Below, in pieces: positions 16,878 through 24,414 of a stretch of 63,168 nt of DNA (its first letter is position 1; every line of letters starts with the position of its first letter). The stretch lies in assembly GCA_910579175.1 (NCBI GenBank), contig CAJTTB010000017.1:1-63168 (forward strand), in the 5' to 3' direction. The DNA is from an uncultured Oscillospiraceae bacterium (lineage in GTDB: Bacteria > Bacillota > Clostridia > Oscillospirales > Ruminococcaceae). The notes under the pieces were generated by a model, which worked only from the letters and a program-made list of their open reading frames with translations, had not been told where the DNA came from and searched no databases. A program made the translations under genes and the position numbers.

Positions 16878-18062
16878 ATGAAAGTTCAATTTGCAAATAG
16901 AATGGGAAACTTGCAGGCATCTGTAATTCGTGAGATCTTAAAATTTACAGCAGATCCTTCTGTGATTTCATTTGCAGCGGGAAATCCTGCTCCAGAAGCA
17001 TTTCCAGTAGAAGCAATCAGTCAAATTTCTGCTGATATTTTAAAAAATAATCCAATTGGAGCATTACAATATAGTATTTCAGAAGGTTATACCCCATTGA
17101 GGGAGAATATTAAAAAGGTAATGCTTAGTCAAGAGGAAATTGTAAAAGAATATGATGACTTAATTGTAGTTTCTGGAGCGCAACAGGGGATTGAATTGTC
17201 TTGTAAGGTGCTTTGTAATCCTGGGGATACCATTATTTGTGAAAATCCCAGTTTTATTGGCAGCTTAAATGCGTTTAAATCCTATGAAGTGAATTTGGTG
17301 GGTGTTGAGATAGAGGAGGGGGGGATTTCCCTGACCGCCTTAGAACAGGCATTACAACAACATCAACATGTAAAGTTTATCTATTTGATTCCAAATTTTC
17401 AAAATCCTTCTGGCACAACCATGAGTCTGGAAAAGAGAAAGGCTGTTTTGCAGTTGGCAGAGCAGTATGATGTCATGATTGTGGAAGACAATCCTTATGG
17501 AGAGTTGCGATTTGCTGGAGAACATATTCCAAGTATCAAATCTTTGGATACAACAGGACGTGTTATCTATTGCGGCAGCTTTTCAAAGGTGCTTTCTCCG
17601 GGGTTGAGGGTTGGTTTTGTCGTTGCTGTAAAGGAGTTCTTACAAAAGATTGTTGTTTGTAAACAGTGCAGCGATGTGCATAGCAATATTTTTGCACAGA
17701 TGATTTGCAATGAATTTTTACAGACTTGTGATTATCGTCAGCACATCGCAAAACTAAAAGAAATTTATCGACACAAATGTGGCTTGATGTTATCCGAAAT
17801 AGAAAAACAATTTCACAATAAGATTACTTATACACGACCAGAAGGGGGATTGTTTATTTGGTGTACATTACCTGAGGGTGTGGATATGATGTCTTTTTAC
17901 AGTACTGCGGTTCAAAATAAAGTGGCAGTTGTACCAGGAAGTGCCTTTTTGCCAAGTGATGATTACCAGACGCAATCTTTCCGTTTGAATTATTCCACCC
18001 CAACTGATGAAAATATCATAAAGGGAATTGAAATTTTGGGACAACTGTCTCATACTTTATAA
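16878..18062 (+). CDS. PLP-dependent class I/II aminotransferase
   Basis: A 394-residue fold-type I aminotransferase of the MocR-like/LysN group (related to 2-aminoadipate and aromatic aminotransferases) without the N-terminal GntR domain. The Schiff-base lysine lies in GSFSKVLSPGLRVGF (about residue 234). Other PLP-site motifs are the SGAQQGIEL turn, IPNFQNPSG with its Asn, and VEDNPYGELRF with the PLP-binding Asp and Tyr. The C-terminal RLNYS carries the substrate carboxylate Arg. The ATG at 16878 is eight bases after GAGGAG; the ATG at 16872 is too close. trpS follows 22 bases downstream. Exact amino-group donor is unknown. Confidence 0.88.
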   Translation: MKVQFANRMGNLQASVIREILKFTADPSVISFAAGNPAPEAFPVEAISQISADILKNNPIGALQYSISEGYTPLRENIKKVMLSQEEIVKEYDDLIVVSGAQQGIELSCKVLCNPGDTIICENPSFIGSLNAFKSYEVNLVGVEIEEGGISLTALEQALQQHQHVKFIYLIPNFQNPSGTTMSLEKRKAVLQLAEQYDVMIVEDNPYGELRFAGEHIPSIKSLDTTGRVIYCGSFSKVLSPGLRVGFVVAVKEFLQKIVVCKQCSDVHSNIFAQMICNEFLQTCDYRQHIAKLKEIYRHKCGLMLSEIEKQFHNKITYTRPEGGLFIWCTLPEGVDMMSFYSTAVQNKVAVVPGSAFLPSDDYQTQSFRLNYSTPTDENIIKGIEILGQLSHTL

Positions 18063-18084
18063 AATTGGTGTTAGGAGAAAAAAT

Positions 18085-19092
18085 ATGTCTGAAGTACAAC
18101 AACGAAAAAAAATAATTTTAAGTGGAATTCAGCCGACAGGAACCTTTACTTTGGGAAATTATATTGGCGCCTTGAGTAACTGGGTGAAACTTCAAGAGGA
18201 ATATCACAGTGCTTATATGATTGCAGATTTACATGCTTTGACAGTAAAACAGGATCCAATCAAGTTGCGTCAACAAATTTTATCTGCTTTTGCGGTGGTA
18301 CTTGCTTGTGGCGTAGATCCAGAAAAAAGTCTGGTATTTATGCAAAGTCACATTCATCAACATGCAGAGTTAAATTGGGTATTGGCTTGCCATACACAGT
18401 TTGGAGAATTGTCCCGCATGACCCAGTTTAAAGATAAAAGTGCCAAAAATGCAGACAATGTCAATGCAGGATTATTTACGTATCCTTCGCTGATGGCAGC
18501 AGATATTTTATTGTATCAAGCGGATTTGGTACCAGTGGGAGCAGACCAAAAGCAGCATATCGAAATTACACGAGATATTGCTACTCGGTTCAACCACTTA
18601 TATGGAAATACCTTTACCATTCCAGAGCCATATATTCCAAAGATTGGCGCTAGAATTATGTCACTTGCAGAACCAACAAAGAAGATGTCTAAATCAGATG
18701 AAAATACAAATGCTTTTGTCACAATTCTAGATAAGCCAGAAACCATTGTAAAGAAATTTAAACGCGCTGTAACAGATTCTGATATGAAGGTATGTTATGC
18801 AGAGGGAAAAGATGGTATCAACAATCTGATTTCTATTTATTCCACAGCAACAGGTTTCAGTTATGAACAGATTGAAAAAGAGTTTGAAGGCAAAGGATAT
18901 GGAGATTTTAAAAAGGCAGTGGGAGAAGCGGTGGTGGAACTGCTTCGACCTGTGCGCGAAAACTATGAACGCTTGATTGCAGATAAAGCGTATTTGGAAC
19001 AGTGTTATCAAGCTGGTGCCGAAAAGGCTGCCAATCTTGCACAATGTACCTTGAAGAAGGTTTATAAAAAAGTGGGTTTGGTGATGAAATAA
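18085..19092 (+). CDS. trpS: Tryptophanyl-tRNA synthetase
   Basis: A 335-residue class Ic synthetase that charges tRNA-Trp. The HIGH-equivalent is TGTFTLGNYIG near residue 20, and the KMSKS loop is KKMSKSDEN at about 195. DILLYQADLVPVG and GADQKQHIE are also typical of TrpRS. TAGGAG precedes the ATG at 18085; the longer frame from 18028 overlaps the aminotransferase gene and has no ribosome-binding site. No T-box leader is visible, so it seems driven from the aminotransferase promoter or a local unrecognised one. Confidence 0.97.
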   Translation: MSEVQQRKKIILSGIQPTGTFTLGNYIGALSNWVKLQEEYHSAYMIADLHALTVKQDPIKLRQQILSAFAVVLACGVDPEKSLVFMQSHIHQHAELNWVLACHTQFGELSRMTQFKDKSAKNADNVNAGLFTYPSLMAADILLYQADLVPVGADQKQHIEITRDIATRFNHLYGNTFTIPEPYIPKIGARIMSLAEPTKKMSKSDENTNAFVTILDKPETIVKKFKRAVTDSDMKVCYAEGKDGINNLISIYSTATGFSYEQIEKEFEGKGYGDFKKAVGEAVVELLRPVRENYERLIADKAYLEQCYQAGAEKAANLAQCTLKKVYKKVGLVMK

Positions 19093-19242
19093 CAGTCATA
19101 TTTATGCTAAATTCACACAAGATAATATGTAGGCTGGGAATTGCTCGGTCGGATGATAGAGCGACTGGATTACAGACATAATATCCAAAAAGACTGCAAT
19201 GAAAGCCTCTCACAGAATGATGTATAACCGATTAAATAAAGA

Positions 19243-19276
19243 AAAAGAGCAATTGCAAATTTGCAATTGCTCTTTT
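19243..19276. terminator. Bidirectional terminator between trpS and the CotH operon
   Basis: A 34-base perfect palindrome (AAAAGAGCAATTGCAAA and its complement) with A/T-rich flanks, at the meeting point of trpS and the minus-strand CotH-like gene. The 150 bases between it and trpS hold no supported gene. Confidence 0.85.
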
Positions 19277-19280
19277 GGGA

Positions 19281-21176
19281 TCAGTGGAAGGAAGATGATT
19301 TTTGCAACCGTCTACGACGAAAGGTGATTATAAAGATGAGTGCCAACAGCAGTATTATACAATATCCAATCAAGAGATAGATTTGTGTTTGATTCCATAA
19401 TTGGGTTGTTTGAGAAGGATTGTTCTTTTGACGTTGAGATCGTTCAAATGTGGGGGATTGCGCTGGATTTTCTGATTGAGGAGTTTGGGATGGCTGGGCA
19501 TTGAAGAATGGTGTAAACTCATCTGAAAATGATTCAAAAGTTGGTACTTCTCCTGTTCGATTTCCACCACCCTGCACGCCCATGGCGTTGAGATTGAGAC
19601 TAGATGCGTCTATCAAAGTTGAGCTATTTTGATTTTGCTCTTGAGAAGTGGAAGGAATTTCTCCGTTTAATTGTTTTTGAATGCTTTCAACACGAAGTAA
19701 TCCAAAGAGTTTAAGGGTATCCACCCCCTGAAGATATTCTTCATAGCTGCAAAAAGCGGTTGGGTCATTGGCAACTTCTTGATCAATTAATGTCTGTAAC
19801 ATGGAAATGGTATTGGTAAAAATACCGCTGTAAAAATAATCATCTATGATTTGTTGGAGATATTGGTGATATTGTTCTAGATATTCGGGCACCTCTAACA
19901 GCTTTGAAAGCATAGGGGAATTGTCTAAGTCTCCATCGGCAATAGGTGTATCAATTGGAAAATTTACTGCACTGGTGGCATTTCCTGCTTGGAATCCAGC
20001 GAAAGCCAAATTGTAATCCCATGGGAGCATAGATAATTGACCATCTTTTTCATATAAATAGTAATTGTGTTTTAGATTACTAACATAACTGTCTAAGTTT
20101 ACCAAAACAGTATTGACCGCAAAGTATCTTAGTACTTCATCGACATTGATATAAGTTTCTAAATCGATGCCTTCGTTGAGATGTTGTAATGCGGTAATGA
20201 CTTTTTGTTTGTCGGTGTTGGTGGTTTTTAGTACTTCATTATTAAAAATATCGGCATAGCTTTCTAATTCATTGTCGGTATAAATCAGGTCAGAACCAGA
20301 TTTTTGTGAATTCATACCACCACGGTTGTTTTGCTGATTTGGCATCTCAAAGGGTACTTGATTGTCTGGGGATTGTTCTTGTTGCATTTGGGGTGCTTCA
20401 CCCGGATTTACTTGGGGCATTTCGTTGGTATTGGTTTGGGGTGCTTCACTGGGATTTATTTGAGGCATTTCGTTAAAATTCATCTGGGGCATTTGGTCAG
20501 GATTCATTTGAGGCATTTCACCAAAGTCTTTCATCCCTCCGCCAATGCTTTCGCTTTCAGGTTTATATAAATTTCCATAATCACTGCCAAAATTTCGCTG
20601 TAAGTAAGACTCTTCTGCGCCTTCCAGTGCTAGATAAAGTCCCCAATCCTCACCATTTACTTGTATTTTGGAAAAGGCATATAAAGAACTGGGAATATCC
20701 ATGAAGGTGAGCAAATCATAGGAAAGATACTCTTTCATATAAGTGTTATCACTGATCGTATTATTTAAAATTAATTTATCCAAACCAAAGCAGGTTTGAC
20801 CGGTGATATAATGGTCAAATTCTAATTTAAAACTATATCGGTCAGTGGTACTGTCGTTGGCAACTTGTGAAAGGCTCGTATTTCCCTTTGGTCGGATTCC
20901 CACAGAAGTAAAAGTGGTTCCGTTGATTACTACATCACATGAGATATAGGTTGCATTCATTGCATTATCAAGCATTTGTTGCCATTCATCTGGTTCTACA
21001 ATGATATTGATCTGCATGATTTTATCTTTTTGAAATAGGGCATCTTCATATTCCATTGTGGTTTTGCCAAAAACAACCGATATGGTATTAGATAATATCA
21101 TCAAAGAAAAGGTTAATAAGACAACAACTGATATGATAAGGACTGTTATCATATTGATATATCGATTGTGTAACAT
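19281..21176 (-). CDS. CotH-like kinase family protein, membrane-anchored at both ends
   Basis: A 631-residue extracytoplasmic protein with an N-terminal hydrophobic anchor (about 8-35) and a C-terminal membrane helix (about 600-620, ending FRRRRLQKSSSFH). Between them lies a CotH domain in two parts: INIIVEPDEWQQML, GIRPKGNTSLS, KLILNNTISDNTYMKEYLSY and GLYLALEGAEESYL, then LDSYVSNLKHNYYLY and LSMLPWDYNLAF. CotH of Bacillus is an atypical protein kinase that phosphorylates spore-coat proteins. An 8-residue Pro/Met/Asn repeat interrupts the domain at about residues 221-268. Last gene of a VTC-DUF4956-CotH operon, 11 bases after DUF4956, with AAAGGAGG before the ATG. Whether it is a kinase here is not shown. 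Confidence 0.9.
   Translation of the reverse strand: MLHNRYINMITVLIISVVVLLTFSLMILSNTISVVFGKTTMEYEDALFQKDKIMQINIIVEPDEWQQMLDNAMNATYISCDVVINGTTFTSVGIRPKGNTSLSQVANDSTTDRYSFKLEFDHYITGQTCFGLDKLILNNTISDNTYMKEYLSYDLLTFMDIPSSLYAFSKIQVNGEDWGLYLALEGAEESYLQRNFGSDYGNLYKPESESIGGGMKDFGEMPQMNPDQMPQMNFNEMPQINPSEAPQTNTNEMPQVNPGEAPQMQQEQSPDNQVPFEMPNQQNNRGGMNSQKSGSDLIYTDNELESYADIFNNEVLKTTNTDKQKVITALQHLNEGIDLETYINVDEVLRYFAVNTVLVNLDSYVSNLKHNYYLYEKDGQLSMLPWDYNLAFAGFQAGNATSAVNFPIDTPIADGDLDNSPMLSKLLEVPEYLEQYHQYLQQIIDDYFYSGIFTNTISMLQTLIDQEVANDPTAFCSYEEYLQGVDTLKLFGLLRVESIQKQLNGEIPSTSQEQNQNSSTLIDASSLNLNAMGVQGGGNRTGEVPTFESFSDEFTPFFNAQPSQTPQSENPAQSPTFERSQRQKNNPSQTTQLWNQTQIYLLIGYCIILLLALIFIITFRRRRLQKSSSFH
20373..20516 (-). 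repeat. Six 24-bp repeats encoding an octapeptide in the CotH-like protein
   Basis: On the minus strand this stretch encodes six consecutive 8-residue units of the form (M/A)PQxNxxE, for example MPQMNPDQ and APQTNTNE. The DNA repeats have diverged at third positions, so they are older than the exact repeat in the lipoprotein gene. The insert lies inside the catalytic region as a flexible loop. Confidence 0.85.
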
Positions 21177-21187
21177 AAAAACCTCCT

Positions 21188-21859
21188 TTAAGACATATAT
21201 TCTCCGTTGTAACTGACTAAAACAGCACTTTTTACACCATCTATATTGCTGATGTGATTGACAAATTGTGTATCTGCATTTTTGAAAGAGATTTCAATTG
21301 CCAATTCGATATTGCCTTTTGAGATGGTTTTAGATTTTATTTGATATCGCTTTACAGTAGAAATGATATGTTGAAAGATAGACTGCTCTACGGTTTCATT
21401 GATACATTGTATTACAAGGACATATGGAGTATTGGCAGTGTTTTTGTTGACAAATAACACCAAAACCAGCCCCATTATAACAGCACTTAAAACAGCTAAA
21501 GGCAATAATCCAGCGCCGATGATAATACCACTTGCAATTGCCCAGAATAAAAATGCAATATCCAAAGGTTCTTTAATGGCTGTCCGAAAGCGAACAATGG
21601 AAAGTGCACCAACCATTCCCAAGGATAGTATAACGTTGGAAGTGACCGCCATAATAATCGTTGTGGTAATCATTGTCATGGCGACCAAACAAATACCAAA
21701 GGAATGAGAATATAAAACCCCTTTGAATGTCTTTTTGTAAACAAAAAAGATAAATAGTCCAATTGCAAATGCAAATAGTACGCCGATACAGATGTCAAGA
21801 ATAGAAAAAGAAGAAACCTTTTCTAAAAAATCAGATTTAAAAATGTCGTTAAATGTCAT
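21188..21859 (-). CDS. DUF4956 membrane protein
   Basis: A 223-residue protein with about four membrane helices in the N-terminal two thirds and a soluble C-terminal alpha/beta domain (about 150-223) that looks like an ACT/ferredoxin-like fold. The motif SLGMVGALSIVRFRTAIKEP (about 75-95) is the hallmark of DUF4956 proteins, also seen in MgtC-like relatives. Function unknown. It sits between a VTC-domain gene (37 bases upstream) and a CotH-like gene (11 bases downstream), a combination that recurs in Firmicutes as I recall, which implies one shared process. GGAGG precedes the ATG. Confidence 0.9.
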   Translation of the reverse strand: MTFNDIFKSDFLEKVSSFSILDICIGVLFAFAIGLFIFFVYKKTFKGVLYSHSFGICLVAMTMITTTIIMAVTSNVILSLGMVGALSIVRFRTAIKEPLDIAFLFWAIASGIIIGAGLLPLAVLSAVIMGLVLVLFVNKNTANTPYVLVIQCINETVEQSIFQHIISTVKRYQIKSKTISKGNIELAIEISFKNADTQFVNHISNIDGVKSAVLVSYNGEYMS

Positions 21860-21896
21860 AAAAAACCTCCAGTTTTATTGTGATTTACGATTGTGG

Positions 21897-22580
21897 CTAT
21901 CCGAAACAACGCCCTGCTGCATATTTTGAAAAAGCAGTATGACGACGATTTTGGAGTTGAATGATGTCCTGAATAAGCTCTGGGAGAAATTCATCATATT
22001 TTACTTCTAAAATCATGGTTTGCGGATGTTGAATGGAAAGTTTAAGCGCATTTGGAGAAAGAAAATCTGTGCAATATCCTCCGGTTTTTAATTCTCTATC
22101 AAGGGTGATACGCACATTGCCAGCAGGATAGAAAAATGCCTGTCGAACATAGGATATGATGGTTTTGGGTTTTAATAGTTGGCTTTTCATTTTGTGATAT
22201 AACTCTATGATGAGTGGTTCTTTGCTTTCTAGCATCCAGTCGATATCACCTTGTAGGATGCGTTGACACTGTGGATATGTGACAATAGCAGATTGCTTAT
22301 TGCACAGTGAAATGTGCTTGCTCTTTTTTTCCAGACGAATCAAAGATAGGTCTTGATTATAGTATCGCAGACGAAATTTTTCTCGTATGGAAACCCCATC
22401 TAATTTTTCACGAAGCACTTTATTTTGATAGTTGTCAAAATAAAGGCTATTGACCATATAAGTTCCATCTATACCAAAATGGTCAAAATCAGCCACTGTT
22501 TTTAAACGATTGGTGAGCACAATGGAATCTGTGTAGTGGACGGTGTGTTTGATTTCATGTCGATAGGTCAGTTTTTTCAC
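21897..22580 (-). CDS. VTC-domain (polyphosphate polymerase-like) protein
   Basis: A 227-residue cytosolic protein with the VTC tunnel fold used by yeast Vtc4 to make polyphosphate from ATP. The basic and acidic residues lining the tunnel are all present: RHEIKH near the start, KFRLRYYN, RLEKKSK, ISYVRQAF, RITLDREL and ILEVKYDEFLP. It is therefore probably an active nucleotidyl- or phosphotransfer enzyme. I chose a GTG start at 22580, since AAAGGAG lies nine bases upstream and family members begin close to the RHE motif; an ATG at 22664 gives a 255-aa form without a good site. First gene of the VTC-DUF4956-CotH operon. Confidence 0.85.
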   Translation of the reverse strand: MKKLTYRHEIKHTVHYTDSIVLTNRLKTVADFDHFGIDGTYMVNSLYFDNYQNKVLREKLDGVSIREKFRLRYYNQDLSLIRLEKKSKHISLCNKQSAIVTYPQCQRILQGDIDWMLESKEPLIIELYHKMKSQLLKPKTIISYVRQAFFYPAGNVRITLDRELKTGGYCTDFLSPNALKLSIQHPQTMILEVKYDEFLPELIQDIIQLQNRRHTAFSKYAAGRCFG

Positions 22581-22698
22581 ATTAAAAGGCTCCTTTACTC
22601 TAAATTGATGTTCTAACATAAGAATTAGTTTATGGCAGTACTGTGATAGAGAATTGATAGCCAAGTGAAAACAATGTGAAAAACAAAGAAAATAGTGG

Positions 22699-22727
22699 TT
22701 GACAAATCAACCCCCTTTTGTTATAAT
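22699..22727 (+). promoter_or_regulatory. Consensus promoter of the infC-rpmI-rplT operon
   Basis: TTGACA and TATAAT with exactly 17 bases between them, a perfect match for the housekeeping sigma factor, fitting a highly expressed translation operon. The leader to the infC start is about 240 bases. Confidence 0.85.
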
Positions 22728-22734
22728 AACTTGG

Positions 22735-22972
22735 AAAACAAAGCAGAGCAGGAAAAACGTTCTCACCTATGGGTGCCAAAGAGTTACGACATGGGTTTAT
22801 ACAACAAATCATCCCGATGATAGTCGGGAATGTTACTTTGTGTATTGGGGCGTAGACTGTTCAGGTCTGCGCTTTGTTTATGATTAAGGTTTCGAGAAAG
22901 CAAACTCATAGATTGATAAAGATCATGATTTGCTATCAAACAGCTTGAATTTGGGCATGGAGGTGCTTTACG
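22735..22972 (+). promoter_or_regulatory. Structured infC leader with attenuator (L20-leader-like)
   Basis: The leader contains a small hairpin CACCTATGGGTG (near 22767), a 5-bp stem CCCGA/TCGGG (near 22813) and a terminator-like hairpin at 22850-22872 (GCGTAGAC/GTCTGCGC, 7-base loop) followed by TTTGTTT. In Bacillus the equivalent leader is bound by ribosomal protein L20, which triggers premature termination. Position and terminator fit that model; the L20-binding fold itself was not verified. Confidence 0.6.
22850..22879 (+). terminator. Attenuator hairpin in the infC leader
   Basis: An 8-bp stem (22850-22857 with 22865-22872, one G-U) with loop TGTTCAG and then TTTGTTT. It lies 94 bases before the infC start, so termination here would switch off the whole operon. 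Confidence 0.6.
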
Positions 22973-23494
22973 ATTAGCAACAACAAAGAACTACTCATCA
23001 ATGAGGCAATTCGAGAAAAAGAAGTCCGTGTTGTGGATGCCGACGGGACACAACTTGGTATTTTACCATTTAAAGAAGCATTAAATATTGCAGCTTCTAA
23101 AAATTTAGATTTGGTGAATATTGCCCCTCAGGCAAAACCGCCAGTGTGTCGTGTAATGGATTATGGCAAGTATCGTTATGAACAAGCCAAACGCGAAAAA
23201 GAGGCGAGAAAAAACCAAAAGACCATTGAGGTCAAAGAGGTGCGGATGTCTTTAAATATCGATACACACGATTTTAACACAAAAGTAAATGCAGCAAAAA
23301 AATTCTTAACATCTGGAAATAAGGTGAAAGTTTCTGTCCGTTATCGAGGCAGAGAGTTAGCCCACCCAGAGCTTGGAAACGGATTGCTTGAAAAATTCAA
23401 AGAAGCTTGTAGTGATGTAGGCGTTGTTGATAAGCAACCTAAGATGGAAGGACGTAGCTTGGCGATGTTTATTTCATCAAAGCCCGCGAAATAA
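22973..23494 (+). CDS. infC: Translation initiation factor IF-3 (ATT start)
   Basis: A 173-residue IF-3, which binds the 30S subunit, checks the start codon and prevents early 50S joining. The frame open from GTG 23033 lacks the conserved N-terminus; reading upstream in frame restores ISNNKELLINEAIREKEVR, the normal IF-3 start, beginning at ATT 22973. GGAGGTG lies seven bases before this ATT. AUU/ATT starts are a known hallmark of infC because IF-3 rejects non-canonical starts and so limits its own synthesis. The linker and C-terminal domain (MDYGKYRYEQAKREKEARKN, then KVSVRYRGRE) are intact. First gene of infC-rpmI-rplT. Confidence 0.95.
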   Translation: MSNNKELLINEAIREKEVRVVDADGTQLGILPFKEALNIAASKNLDLVNIAPQAKPPVCRVMDYGKYRYEQAKREKEARKNQKTIEVKEVRMSLNIDTHDFNTKVNAAKKFLTSGNKVKVSVRYRGRELAHPELGNGLLEKFKEACSDVGVVDKQPKMEGRSLAMFISSKPAK

Positions 23495-23548
23495 AAGACC
23501 ATTAGTTTATCGGTAATAGACCGGTAGTCAATTAAGGAGGATTTACAA

Positions 23549-23746
23549 ATGCCTAAAGTGAAAACACATAGTGGAGCAAAGAAACGTTTTAAATTGACTA
23601 AAAATGGTAAGGTAAAACGTGCGCATGCTTTTAAATCTCATATTTTAAACAAAAAGACTACAAAGCGTAAAAGAGGTTTAAGAAAAGGTGCTTATGCTGA
23701 TAAAACAAATGTAGCAGCAATCAAACAGTTAATTCCTTATAAATAA
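23549..23746 (+). CDS. rpmI: 50S ribosomal protein L35
   Basis: 65 residues, very basic, with the L35 signature MPKVKTHSGAKKRFKLT at the N-terminus and HILNKKTTKRKRGLRKG in the middle. AGGAGG precedes the ATG. Second gene of the infC operon, 54 bases after infC. The gap to rplT (219 bases) is much larger than usual. Confidence 0.98.
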   Translation: MPKVKTHSGAKKRFKLTKNGKVKRAHAFKSHILNKKTTKRKRGLRKGAYADKTNVAAIKQLIPYK

Positions 23747-23954
23747 TCTTTTACATGAATTTCGAACTTTAACTTAATTTAGGCAGAAATCACCCAACTT
23801 TGATAGGTGGGTAATAAACGCCATTCAGTACGAGAGTTGAGAAAATCAAAAACCGTAAAAATTAAAAAATTGTCTAACAGGTCGGCTTGGAGAAAGTAGC
23901 TGACAGTTTATGATCACGTCTGTGCCATTCAGATGGTACAACAATAACATTGGA
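23747..23954 (+). ncRNA. Long structured rpmI-rplT spacer RNA (candidate cis-regulator)
   Basis: The 208-base spacer has no ORF but contains a hairpin ACCCA..TGGGT (near 23793-23812), a TCTG/CAGA stem (near 23919-23934) and a 9-base direct repeat GCCATTCAG at 23820-23828 and 23924-23932. In many Firmicutes these two genes are separated by only a few tens of bases. A second autoregulatory site for L20 is one explanation; RNA processing is another. No promoter was recognised. Confidence 0.4.
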
Positions 23955-23965
23955 GGTATACTATT

Positions 23966-24322
23966 ATGGCTCGTATTAAAGGAGCAATGGCTACTCGTAA
24001 GAGAAGAAATAAAGTCCTGAAACTTGCAAAAGGTTATTGGGGTGGAAAAAGCAAATTATTTAAAACTGCAAAAGAAGCAGTGATGAAATCAGGTCAATAC
24101 GCTTATATTGGTCGTAAACAGAAAAAACGTAATTTCAGACAATTGTGGATTACTAGAATTTCTGCAGGCTGTAAGATGAATGGTATGAACTATTCTACCT
24201 TTATGAACGGCTTGAAAAAGGCAAATATTAATCTAAATCGTAAGATGTTATCAGAAATTGCAGCAAACGACGCTGCAGCATTTACTACACTTTGTGAAAA
24301 AGCAAAAGCTGCATTACAATAA
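23966..24322 (+). CDS. rplT: 50S ribosomal protein L20
   Basis: 118 residues, with the usual L20 start MARIKGAMATRKRRNKVLKL and the RKQKKRNFRQLWI core that contacts 23S rRNA. L20 is an early assembly protein and, in Firmicutes, the repressor of its own operon through the leader RNA. A GGAGG site precedes the ATG. Followed by a strong terminator. Confidence 0.98.
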   Translation: MARIKGAMATRKRRNKVLKLAKGYWGGKSKLFKTAKEAVMKSGQYAYIGRKQKKRNFRQLWITRISAGCKMNGMNYSTFMNGLKKANINLNRKMLSEIAANDAAAFTTLCEKAKAALQ

Positions 24323-24333
24323 TTGTGTGTAAT

Positions 24334-24368
24334 ACGCCCGAGTCACTGTATGACACGGGCGTGTTTTT
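24334..24368 (+). terminator. Terminator of the infC-rpmI-rplT operon
   Basis: A 12-bp stem with one mismatch (24334-24345 with 24351-24362, ACGCCCG core), loop CTGTA, then GTTTTTA. Confidence 0.88.
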
Positions 24369-24414
24369 ATATCATATCATTTTTTGTAGATAAAGGAAGA
24401 TACAGGGGAATTTT

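Noticed and set aside
18028..18084. Longer N-terminus for trpS
   Set aside because: It overlaps the aminotransferase gene, lacks a ribosome-binding site and adds residues not seen in TrpRS; the ATG at 18085 has TAGGAG.
18908..19213. 101-residue minus-strand ORF over the end of trpS
   Set aside because: Largely antisense to trpS, no ribosome-binding site, no family resemblance.
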